From NCBI RefSeq assembly GCF_001984575.1, contig NZ_LZNS01000001.1, forward strand, positions 4,375,970-4,439,969: a stretch of DNA of 64,000 nucleotides, written 5' to 3'. Shown piece by piece: positions 32,118 through 39,609 of this stretch (position 1 is its first letter; each line of letters begins with the position of its first letter). The position numbers were made by a program, and so were the translations under genes. A model generated the notes under the pieces. The model was not told the DNA's origin. It saw nothing but the letters and a program-made list of their open reading frames with translations, and made no database searches. This DNA is from Streptomyces sp. MP131-18. GTDB lineage: Bacteria > Actinomycetota > Actinomycetes > Streptomycetales > Streptomycetaceae.

Positions 32118-33068
32118 GTGAGCCTGTGGGAAGAGATCAACATCTTCCGCGGGGCGAGCGAAGTCCCGCCCATGCTGGTGCGCTCCACCCGCGTCATGGC
32201 CGTGGTCGTCGCGGCCGTGGCGCGGGGGGAGAAGGTGCGCGCCGCTGTGGCGGAACGTGCCCCCGCCATGCCTTCCCACAGGCCCACGAAGGCGGCGGCG
32301 AAGAACGCCGGCACAGAGACGAAGACGCCCACGAAGAGGGGAGCGGGAGCCGGAGAACTCACCGCGAGACTGCTGCTCCTGGTGGTGCTTCCCGGATACG
32401 TGCTGATCTACCTCACCGGCGAACGGCCCTGGCTGTGGTACGTCTACGGCGGCGCCTGGCTATTCGGCTGCTTCATGATCGCCGCCATACGCGGTGACGG
32501 ACCCTCCGAGGTGCCGGCGGAGAAGTCCGCCAGGCGTCGGCCGCAGGCGGAGAAGGCCTCGACGGCGCCGGTGAAGGAGGGGGCGGACACTTCCGAAGAG
32601 CACGCCACCGAAAACGATCATGAAATGGCGGAATCGGGGGAGGGGTACCAGGAAGCCGAGCACGACGCCCCGGCGGCCGGTGAGCGAGAGCGGCGTATCA
32701 GGATCATCCAGGACCGCGTCGAGGAGCTCGTGGCCGCCGCCGTGCACGAGGGTAAGAAGGGCGCACGCACACTGGACATCCTGGCCGCATTCCAGGCTCG
32801 AGGCGGCCTCCACGGTTGGGAGGAAAAGCCGTTCCGAGAGCTGCTGCGCAGCATCGGAATCCCCATCCGCGACCAAATGTATTTCAAGATCAACGGAGAA
32901 AAGACAAACCACCCCGGCGTGCATGTAGAAGACCTGACCGAACACCTCGGTCGCGCACCACTCCTGCCCGCGCATCTCGTGCCCGACCTCACCCCCGTAC
33001 AGGCTGTAGAACCCACCTCCTCGCCGGCCCCCCTCCCGGTCCAGAACGCCCCCCCGCGTGGGGAGTGA
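32118..33068 (+). CDS. Membrane-anchored protein with winged-helix-like tail
   Basis: 316 residues, GTG start 2 nt after the previous stop. A basic N-terminal region is followed by two close helices (RLLLLVVLPGYVLIYLTG; WYVYGGAWLFGCFMIAAI), an acidic disordered linker (about 135-190), and a C-terminal globular domain (RIIQDRVEELVAAAVHEGKK; RTLDILAAFQARGGLHGW; FRELLRSIGIPIRDQMYFK). That domain looks like a winged helix. Same layout as the DUF2637 protein: membrane anchor, acidic linker, DNA-binding-like tail. Confidence 0.65.
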   Translation: MSLWEEINIFRGASEVPPMLVRSTRVMAVVVAAVARGEKVRAAVAERAPAMPSHRPTKAAAKNAGTETKTPTKRGAGAGELTARLLLLVVLPGYVLIYLTGERPWLWYVYGGAWLFGCFMIAAIRGDGPSEVPAEKSARRRPQAEKASTAPVKEGADTSEEHATENDHEMAESGEGYQEAEHDAPAAGERERRIRIIQDRVEELVAAAVHEGKKGARTLDILAAFQARGGLHGWEEKPFRELLRSIGIPIRDQMYFKINGEKTNHPGVHVEDLTEHLGRAPLLPAHLVPDLTPVQAVEPTSSPAPLPVQNAPPRGE

Positions 33069-33264
33069 GAGGGAGCAACCTAACGGCGCCGTCCCGCGGA
33101 CCTCGCATGGGCCGCTCCCCTCCCCCGTCCCATCCACCCCCGTAGCCCTACCTTCTACCTCTCCACTACCACGCTTACCAGGACAATCCAGGCGTCGTGT
33201 GTCCGGCTGTCACCCCTCCCCGCTACCGTCAGAACACGGCGGCACACACCAGGAGGAGAAGCCG

Positions 33265-33501
33265 ATGGCCTGGCGCTACGAGTGCGGCGACTGCGACAGG
33301 CGCACCACATGGATGGGGCGCGCTGACGTGGAAGACGTCCGCCACCAGCACCACGACACAGCCCACAGAGGGAAAGCCCCCGCGAAGGAGCGCTTCACCT
33401 CCAACGCGGAACGGGTCGCGGACAACCCTCGCCAGCTCGTATTCGTGCTCGTGATTGGAATCCTGGCAGCAGTGGTCTGGGTGTTCGACTCCATCACCTG
33501 A
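33265..33501 (+). CDS. Zinc-finger-like single-pass membrane peptide
   Basis: 78 residues with GGAGGAG upstream. Begins RYECGDCDRRTTWMGRAD, with His at about 27-29, plausibly a small zinc finger. It ends with one transmembrane helix (LVFVLVIGILAAVVWVFDSI). Cytosolic metal-binding head with a C-terminal anchor; function unknown but positioned with the spread block. Confidence 0.65.
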   Translation: MAWRYECGDCDRRTTWMGRADVEDVRHQHHDTAHRGKAPAKERFTSNAERVADNPRQLVFVLVIGILAAVVWVFDSIT

Positions 33502-33515
33502 AACGACGAGGAGAC

Positions 33516-33707
33516 ATGCACACCTCCGCCGAACCTCCCCGCACCGCACGGACGACCCGTGAGTGCGAGCCGCGCGCCCGTACCCTCCGCCTGATCCGCC
33601 CCGAACTCTCCGATGCCGCCGACCCGTCTCTGGCCCACCTGAAGGTCGCCGAGGAGGTGACCGGCCAGTGGCCGCAGCCTCTTGGAGCCTGGGCGTCGTC
33701 GAGTTGA
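33516..33707 (+). CDS. Small hypothetical protein, 63 aa
   Basis: GAGGAG upstream of the ATG. Arg/Thr-rich start then a helix (DPSLAHLKVAEEVTGQW). Its stop overlaps the next TTG start (TTGA). Function unknown. Confidence 0.5.
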   Translation: MHTSAEPPRTARTTRECEPRARTLRLIRPELSDAADPSLAHLKVAEEVTGQWPQPLGAWASSS

Positions 33708-34141
33708 ACGACGGCGACCGCTGGGCTACCGCTGTCATGCAGCCCGACGACGAAGCCCAGCACGGCGAACTCGCTGTCCGGTTCAAGGTCGCCGGACTCA
33801 AGCGCAGCAGCGCCCGAGAGTGGCACGCCGGTCTGTGGCCTCCCACCCGATGCACCATCACCGTCGTGAATGGCCACCTGATACAGATGCACACCGGACG
33901 CTCCCGGGTGCTGTGCGACCCTCAGCCGGTCTCCCAGGGCTGGCAGCAGGCAGCCGCACGCTGCCGCGTCGTCCTCGCCCTGGCACCGCCGGGCACCTGG
34001 TCGCCTGACATGCCGACGGCCGAACTGGGCACCACAGCGGACCGAGGCCGTCTGCTGGACACGGCGGCCGAGGGCCGGACGCTGCTCGTCGGCCTCGCCG
34101 AGGTCCGCAACACATGGGAGCCGTACGGGAGGCGATGGTGA
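33704..34141 (+). CDS. Hypothetical protein, about 145 aa
   Basis: Start placed at TTG 33704 because it overlaps the preceding TGA. Strand-rich domain (RWATAVMQPDDEAQHGELAV; RCTITVVNGHLIQMHTGRSR) and a mixed C-terminus. Codon usage and composition match neighbouring genes. Function unknown. Last gene before the lanthipeptide cluster. Confidence 0.5.
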   Translation: MNDGDRWATAVMQPDDEAQHGELAVRFKVAGLKRSSAREWHAGLWPPTRCTITVVNGHLIQMHTGRSRVLCDPQPVSQGWQQAAARCRVVLALAPPGTWSPDMPTAELGTTADRGRLLDTAAEGRTLLVGLAEVRNTWEPYGRRW

Positions 34142-34606
34142 CGTCCGCCGCTCCCGACCCGTCGGCCAGATCAGCCAGGCACCCGGGCCCCACCTCGCGG
34201 CGCCTCGGCCGTCACGCCTGTTCTCCGCGCACCGGAAAACCCGGAGGAGCGGGGGAGACTTCACGACGGGACCAGCGGGACGTCACCCGGCCGCGGACGT
34301 CGATTGGCAGCAGACGAGCAACGTGCTCGACGCGAGTTCCCTCTCCGCGTTCCGCAAGGATCTGCTCGCCGCACGCCCGCTCCCTGGGTTGGCCCGAGAG
34401 CTCGCGGAGAGGACTCGGCTTCCGGAGAACTGTCGGAGAACCGCTTCCCGGAGACCGCCGGAGAGCTTCTCCGCCCCACCGGTCAATCAGCGGCGTGGAC
34501 CTTCCCGACTGGGCCTCTCGGAACAAGCCATGTGGTAGTCCCACCTCAGCCGGACAACTACACATCCACCCTTTGAGGGCACGCTATGTGACTAGACTGC
34601 GGGCTC
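34142..34606. other. Gene-free interval between accessory block and lanthipeptide cluster
   Basis: Several GC-driven open frames exist, but none has a ribosome-binding site or sensible composition. Short GGAGA-containing repeats occur at about 34400-34470. The last 20 nt are the putative promoter of the methyltransferase gene. Confidence 0.5.
34588..34606 (+). promoter_or_regulatory. Leaderless-type -10 region of methyltransferase 1
   Basis: GTGACTAGACT with -10 TAGACT at 34593-34598, 8 nt before the GTG at 34607, and no ribosome-binding site. The same GTGACTANACT string precedes the third methyltransferase (44246-44256). This suggests leaderless transcripts under common control. Confidence 0.55.
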
Positions 34607-35857
34607 GTGATCCCTGATTCCAGCTCCGAGTCCGCCCAAGCTGCTGCGCTGCGCGGCAAGATGGTTGACGAGGTCCTTGAGTGGCGTGCCCTGCTGAAGC
34701 TGTCTCTGTCGAGCCAGGTCGAGTCCGTGCTCCGCGCCGTGCCCCGACATGTGTTCCTCCCTGGACTGCCTCTTGAGGAGGCATACGCGCAAGATGCCCC
34801 AGTCATGAAACGGGATGAACGTGACACCATCATCAGCTCGGTCTCTGCGCCGAAGATCATCGCGTTCATGCTCGACCAGCTCCGTGTAGAGCCTGGCCAC
34901 CGGGTGCTGGAGATCGGCAGCGGAGGTTACAACGCGGCACTCCTGAAGGAATTGGTCGGCCCGGACGGCAAGGTCACCACACTCGACATCGACCAGGACG
35001 TCGTCGACCGGGCCCGCAAGGGGCTCACCGCGGCTGGCTACGACGACGTGAACGTCGTCTGCGGCGATGGAGAGTTCGGTGCCGAGGACTTCGCGCCATT
35101 CGACCGGATCATCGTCACCGTCCAAACCTGGGACGTCCCCCCGGCCTGGGTGGAGCAGCTCGTCGAAGGCGGCCGGCTCGTCGCTCCCTTCCGGATCATG
35201 CGAGGACAAACCCGATCTGTGGCGTTCGAGCGCGACGGTGACCATCTGGTGAGCCGGGGGTACGAGCTCTGCGGCTGCGTGCCCATGCAGGGCGCAGGGG
35301 AGAACCGGGAACTGCTGATCCCTCTCCACGGTGAGGAGGTCGGCCTGCGGGTGGACGACGGTCAGCAGGTCAACGCCGAATTGCTGCGCCAGGCGTTCGC
35401 CCAGCCGAAGGTCGAGGCGTGGTCGGGAGTGACCGTTCCCCGCATGACACCGTTCGATGACCTCTTCCTGTGGCTGGCCTTCGCCGCGCCGAACTTCTGC
35501 CAGCTCGCGTCATCGGACGCGGCCATCGACAAGGGCCTGATTCCCCGCTCCCACCGGGCTCCGACGATCTACAACGAGGAGAGCTTCGGCTACCTCATGC
35601 TGCGGCGCATCAACCCAGAGGACGGCCTGTCGGAGTTCGGCGTGCACGCCCACGGCCCGAGCGCCGAGAAGATCGCCGAGGAGTACGTCACGCAGATCCG
35701 CGCCTGGGACGACCGCCGCTCCGGCCCTGGACCGCGCTTCGAGGTCCACCCGGCCGGCACGCCAGATGACCAGCTCACCCAAGGACGTGTCGTGGAGAAG
35801 CGGCACACGCGGGTCACCATCTCCTGGCCTTCGGTCGCGAGCACGGTCGAGAATTAA
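34607..35857 (+). CDS. FxLD-system methyltransferase 1
   Basis: 416 residues. The N-terminal half is a protein-L-isoaspartate O-methyltransferase (PIMT)-like SAM-dependent fold: substrate loop SSVSAPKIIAFMLDQL, motif I VLEIGSGGYNAALL, acidic DIDQD, and FDRIIVTVQTWDVPPAW. The C-terminal about 200 residues, ending DDQLTQGRVVEKRHTRVTIS, are the extension typical of the FxLD system. Such enzymes in RiPP clusters methylate Asp, leading to aspartimide or isoaspartate. Whether this one acts on the linked precursor is inferred. Leaderless GTG start. Close paralogue of the 43012-44238 enzyme. Confidence 0.85.
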   Translation: MIPDSSSESAQAAALRGKMVDEVLEWRALLKLSLSSQVESVLRAVPRHVFLPGLPLEEAYAQDAPVMKRDERDTIISSVSAPKIIAFMLDQLRVEPGHRVLEIGSGGYNAALLKELVGPDGKVTTLDIDQDVVDRARKGLTAAGYDDVNVVCGDGEFGAEDFAPFDRIIVTVQTWDVPPAWVEQLVEGGRLVAPFRIMRGQTRSVAFERDGDHLVSRGYELCGCVPMQGAGENRELLIPLHGEEVGLRVDDGQQVNAELLRQAFAQPKVEAWSGVTVPRMTPFDDLFLWLAFAAPNFCQLASSDAAIDKGLIPRSHRAPTIYNEESFGYLMLRRINPEDGLSEFGVHAHGPSAEKIAEEYVTQIRAWDDRRSGPGPRFEVHPAGTPDDQLTQGRVVEKRHTRVTISWPSVASTVEN

Positions 35858-35894
35858 GGTCGCCAACACTCCAAGGGAACAGAAGACCATCGTG

Positions 35895-37115
35895 ATGGAG
35901 GACAATGAATCCCGTGCGTCAGCACTGCGCGAGAGACTGATCGGCGAGCTACGCCAGTGTGAGGACATCCGCACCGGCCGGATTGCGACAGCCTTCGCCG
36001 CGGTGCCGCGGCACTGCTTCATTCCCGAGGTGCCGTTGGAGGAGGCGTACGTCAACGACGCGGTGACGACTAAGCGGAATGAGCGCGGCAAGGCCATCAG
36101 CTCCGTCTCCGCGCCCTGGGTGCAGGCCAGGATGCTGGAGCTGTCTGGGCTGGGGCCTGGAATGCGGGCGTTGGAGATCGGGTCCGGCGGCTGCAATGCC
36201 GCCCTGATCGCCGAAGTCGTCGGTGAACACGGCGAGGTCGTCAGTGTTGATATCGACCAGGAGGTCACCGACCGCGCGACGAAGCTGCTGGCAGAGACCG
36301 GCTACAACGAGCGGGTGCGGGTGCTGTGTGGGGACGGCACCTACGGAGCTGGCGAGGTCGCCCCGGAGGAAGGCTTCGATGCGATCATCGTCACCGCCCA
36401 GGCGCCCGATCTGCCCCCTGCATGGTTTGATCAACTCGCCGAGAGGGGACGGCTGGTGGTCCCGCTCAGCTTGCGAGGTACCTACTACGTGTGGGCCTTC
36501 GAGCACGAGGGTGGACATCTGCGTAGTCGTGGGCGGACGTCGTGCGGCTTCGTCGGTATGCAGGGAGACAACCGCCACGGCGGGCGCACTATCGATCTGA
36601 GCGGTGAGGACTTGCGGCTGGGCCTTGATGAGGACCAGCAGGCCGACGCCGAGGCGCTGCGCTCCGCTGTTGCCTCCTCCCCGCAGTACACCGTGTGGAC
36701 GGAGGCGATCTTGCGTGGCAACGAAGGCGTGCTGCCCTCCCTCGACTTGTGGCTGATCGGCACCCTCGATCCCAGCGCGCGGTCGCTCTACGCCAGCACC
36801 AAGGCTGTGCACCACGGCCTGTCCGGCTGGAACGTCGCCACCATCGCGACCTGGGAGGGTGCCACCCTGGCGTACATCACCATCCGCCCGGACCCGACAA
36901 GCGGCGGCTCCGAACTCGGCGTGCACGCCTACGGCCCCGACCGCGAAGTGCTCGCCGCACGGCTCGCAGACCGCATTCGCGCCTGGGACGCCGGAGGGCA
37001 CCGGGGTTCGGTGGAGCCGACCGTCCGCGCCTACCCGATCAGCACCCCTGGCGATCAGATCCCACGAGGTCAGATCGTCACCAGGCGCTACTCCCGGTTT
37101 GTCATCTCGCTATAG
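35895..37115 (+). CDS. FxLD-system methyltransferase 2
   Basis: 406 residues. Same architecture: SSVSAPWVQARMLELSGLGP, motif I ALEIGSGGCNAALI, VDIDQEV, FDAIIVTAQAPDLPPAW, then the C-terminal extension ending GQIVTRRYSRFVIS. Clearly more divergent from methyltransferases 1 and 3 than they are from each other. ATG 35895 (GTG 35892 alternative), 37 nt after methyltransferase 1, so probably co-transcribed. Likely a second modification specificity or a second substrate. Confidence 0.8.
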   Translation: MEDNESRASALRERLIGELRQCEDIRTGRIATAFAAVPRHCFIPEVPLEEAYVNDAVTTKRNERGKAISSVSAPWVQARMLELSGLGPGMRALEIGSGGCNAALIAEVVGEHGEVVSVDIDQEVTDRATKLLAETGYNERVRVLCGDGTYGAGEVAPEEGFDAIIVTAQAPDLPPAWFDQLAERGRLVVPLSLRGTYYVWAFEHEGGHLRSRGRTSCGFVGMQGDNRHGGRTIDLSGEDLRLGLDEDQQADAEALRSAVASSPQYTVWTEAILRGNEGVLPSLDLWLIGTLDPSARSLYASTKAVHHGLSGWNVATIATWEGATLAYITIRPDPTSGGSELGVHAYGPDREVLAARLADRIRAWDAGGHRGSVEPTVRAYPISTPGDQIPRGQIVTRRYSRFVISL

Positions 37116-37154
37116 CGCGAGGCTCTGAGGGAAGAGACCGACAGTGCTTCCAGG

Positions 37155-37487
37155 TTAGTGAGCCTTCTGGTACGCCTCGCGGACGTCGGAAGGTACTCGG
37201 CCGCGGTCGCTCACCTGGTAGCCGTGCTCTTTGGCCCACTCGCGGATCTTGGATGAGTCTTCGACCGGCGTCACCTGACGAGCGCCGCCGGCAGCTCGCC
37301 GGCCGCGTCCCAGCTTCCGTCCGTTCTCCATGAAAGGCCCGAGCACTTCCAAGAGCCGGTCGAAGGATTCGGGTGCCAGATCGACCTCGTACTGAACCCC
37401 GTCAACGGAGAAGCTGTGTGTGCGAGCCTCGTCCGACTCCTTGCCGGTGAGGTCGTCCGTGTAGATGATTACGGTCTTTCGTGCCAT
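37155..37487 (-). CDS. lsr2: Lsr2-family xenogeneic silencer
   Basis: 110 residues covering the whole Lsr2 family: N-terminal dimerisation strands (KTVIIYTDDLTGKE; YEVDLAPESFDRLLEVLGPF), a basic linker (GRGRRAAGGAR), and the DNA-binding domain SKIREWAKEHGYQVSDRGRV with the AT-hook-like RGR at 95-97. Lsr2 bridges AT-rich DNA and silences foreign genes in actinobacteria. Located inside the lanthipeptide cluster, convergent to methyltransferase 2, it is probably an extra copy carried with the island. It could silence the cluster or help stabilise it. Confidence 0.9.
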   Translation of the reverse strand: MARKTVIIYTDDLTGKESDEARTHSFSVDGVQYEVDLAPESFDRLLEVLGPFMENGRKLGRGRRAAGGARQVTPVEDSSKIREWAKEHGYQVSDRGRVPSDVREAYQKAH

Positions 37488-37521
37488 GAGGGAAGGGTAC
37501 AGCAGCTCGGACGACCTGAAT

Positions 37522-38352
37522 TCAGTCTCTGAAGATGAGCTGCCTGGCTGTCGCCGCCATGCGCCCCTGCACGGCGGAGGGCAGACCTATGCGGTTCCAG
37601 TGGAAGATCACGTGATGGGCTAGCACGGCGCGTAGACCTCGGGTGAGAACGCCGGAACGTGAGAGTTTGTCGAGGGTTTTTCCCGCGTACTCGAAGGCGG
37701 CTATCCACTCGCCGGCGAATTCCAATGAACCGCCGTTGACCAAAGTGCTTGTGGAGCTGGTATCGACGGTCATGAGCTTCTTCAACGCGCCTGTGATCGA
37801 AGGCAGCGGCTTCGGTGGGGAGCCATCACCATGGGGGCGGACGCCGACCACGCGGTCCCATACGTCGCCGCGTTCGAACCACTCCAGACCTGCGCTCCTC
37901 AGCAAGGCGCTGCACAGGAGTACGGACAGCTCACGGCGCTTGTCGTCGTGATCGCTGGTGTCTCGTCCCAGGTGGTCAAGGATGTTGCGGCTGTCCTGAT
38001 GGAACAGTTCATGTGCGGTGGCGATGCCTTGAGGGCCGCCGAAGGCGTACGTCTCGGGTTCATAGATGGTGGAGATCCAGCTTTTCAGGGCGGCGTGCCG
38101 CTGCATTTCTGCCAGCAGGTTCTCTACGTGGAGGTCCGCCTCGTTGGCGGAGGAGCTGTCTGCGGGGCGGTAACGGAGGCGGAGCTGCTTGCCCTTGCGG
38201 ATGAAGAACCAGCTGTTGATAGGCCCGGGCGTCTCCGCGGCCTTCATCCCCGGGCCCAGACGCGCGACTGCTGTCGGCTCGACATGGTGGTGTTCGGCGA
38301 AGGTCAGAATCCGTTGCTGCCAGGAGTTGCGCTGGTCGTTGGGCTCGCTCAT
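37522..38352 (-). CDS. SpaB_C / thiopeptide-type bacteriocin biosynthesis domain protein
   Basis: 276 residues. Opening NSWFFIRKGKQLRLRYRP (after a 45-residue N-terminus) and later PETYAFGGPQGIATAHELFH, DRVVGVRPHG match the stand-alone form of the LanB C-terminal (glutamate-elimination) domain. In class I lanthipeptide and thiopeptide pathways this fold eliminates glutamate from glutamylated Ser/Thr or catalyses related steps. The full-length LanB nearby already has its own copy, so this one may do a separate late reaction. GAAGGGA upstream. Last gene of the lan operon. Confidence 0.8.
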   Translation of the reverse strand: MSEPNDQRNSWQQRILTFAEHHHVEPTAVARLGPGMKAAETPGPINSWFFIRKGKQLRLRYRPADSSSANEADLHVENLLAEMQRHAALKSWISTIYEPETYAFGGPQGIATAHELFHQDSRNILDHLGRDTSDHDDKRRELSVLLCSALLRSAGLEWFERGDVWDRVVGVRPHGDGSPPKPLPSITGALKKLMTVDTSSTSTLVNGGSLEFAGEWIAAFEYAGKTLDKLSRSGVLTRGLRAVLAHHVIFHWNRIGLPSAVQGRMAATARQLIFRD

Positions 38353-38376
38353 GTCGGGCTCGTCCCTTCGGATGCG

Positions 38377-39609
38377 TCAGGTGAGGAGGAGGAAGGCGTC
38401 CCAGCCGGAGGCCGGCGCCGTGCCGGTGGCGGCGGTGTGGAGTGCGAGGGCCAGGCCGGCGTCTCCGGTGAGTAGGCCCAAGCTCTCGCTCGGCGCCTGG
38501 TGGTGATCGAGGAGGAGGTGGAGCAGGCGCGGGAGGTGGGCGGCGAGAGTGGGGGTGGTCGTGTCCGCGGCGGCGCGCCAGACGGTCTGGAACAGGCCGG
38601 CCGTGCCGTGGCAGAGGCTGCGGTCCGTGATGTGGGCGAGCTGGTCCGGGTCGGACAAGCAGCCGAGGAGAGCATCTTCGGCCATCCGCTGACGGGCGAG
38701 GTCCCCGGTGGCGATGCCCGCGAGTTGCTGTGCGCGAGCGAGGCCAGGGGTGCCATAGCACCAGGAAGGCCGCCAGGGGCCCGGCTGCGCAGGCTTCTGA
38801 TTGCGCACCTCGTCTCGAGTGATTGTCTCCGGCCACCACGGGCCGAAGGGGTGATCTTGGCGCCAGGTGTCCAGCCAGGTGCAGATGCGTCCGATGGCGC
38901 CGGCGTGGTCCTCAACGACGAGGCCGCTTCGCAGGGCGAGGGACAGGAGCGCCAGAGGACCGGTGATGCCGTGGGCGATGCCGAAGTTCCCGTGGCCGCC
39001 GGGGAACACAGGTAACGGCCGGCCGGTAGGGGCGAGGTCAGTCCACCAGCCGGGCAGGTCTTCGCGGTCGGTGGCGAGCGGTTCGGTGAGTCGGACGAGG
39101 TACGCCAAGACCTCCCGCGTGAGATCGTGGTGCGGGTCGGTGCGCAGGAGATAGACGCCGATGCCGGTCAGCCCGTAGAAGGTGTCGAACTCCCGGAACG
39201 CGGGCTGGTCGCCTCGGTCGATTCGGGCGTGGGCCTGGGCGAGGCGGCGGCGCGCGAGGGCTTCGACGCTGGCGTGCAGTGCGGCGTGGGCCTTGGCGTA
39301 TCTGCCGGATTCGGCTGCTGCGTGGATCGCGAAGGCGAGGGCGGGGGCGCCGAATAGCAGGCCGGCGTTGGGACCGGTGTTGAGCGGGGCGCGCACGGCG
39401 GTTGCAAGCCAGGCGTGTGCCGTGTCCCACCTGCCGAGGCCGGCGCGGGCGCGTTCGATGTGCAGCAGGGCGACTCCGGCGGCGCCCTTGGAGAGAGACT
39501 GCGGACGCCCTTGTTCTGCCGGGTCTGGGGTGCGGCGCGGTGGAGTGGTCAGTCGGTCGGCGATGGTGTCAGCTGCGGCCTGGGCGCGCTGTTGGTGCCA
39601 CTCGGTCAC
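38377..39609 (-). CDS. Lanthipeptide cyclase LanC
   Basis: 410 residues, full length for the family. GTG overlaps the LanB stop. The LanC (alpha/alpha) barrel carries the zinc ligands Cys284 (SWCYGTPG), Cys333 and His334 (SLCHGTAG), plus the acid/base His213 in GNFGIAHGITG. It catalyses Michael addition of Cys thiols to dehydrated Ser/Thr to form lanthionine rings. The substrate is inferred to be the FxLD precursor encoded at 42796-42948. Confidence 0.9.
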   Translation of the reverse strand: MTEWHQQRAQAAADTIADRLTTPPRRTPDPAEQGRPQSLSKGAAGVALLHIERARAGLGRWDTAHAWLATAVRAPLNTGPNAGLLFGAPALAFAIHAAAESGRYAKAHAALHASVEALARRRLAQAHARIDRGDQPAFREFDTFYGLTGIGVYLLRTDPHHDLTREVLAYLVRLTEPLATDREDLPGWWTDLAPTGRPLPVFPGGHGNFGIAHGITGPLALLSLALRSGLVVEDHAGAIGRICTWLDTWRQDHPFGPWWPETITRDEVRNQKPAQPGPWRPSWCYGTPGLARAQQLAGIATGDLARQRMAEDALLGCLSDPDQLAHITDRSLCHGTAGLFQTVWRAAADTTTPTLAAHLPRLLHLLLDHHQAPSESLGLLTGDAGLALALHTAATGTAPASGWDAFLLLT

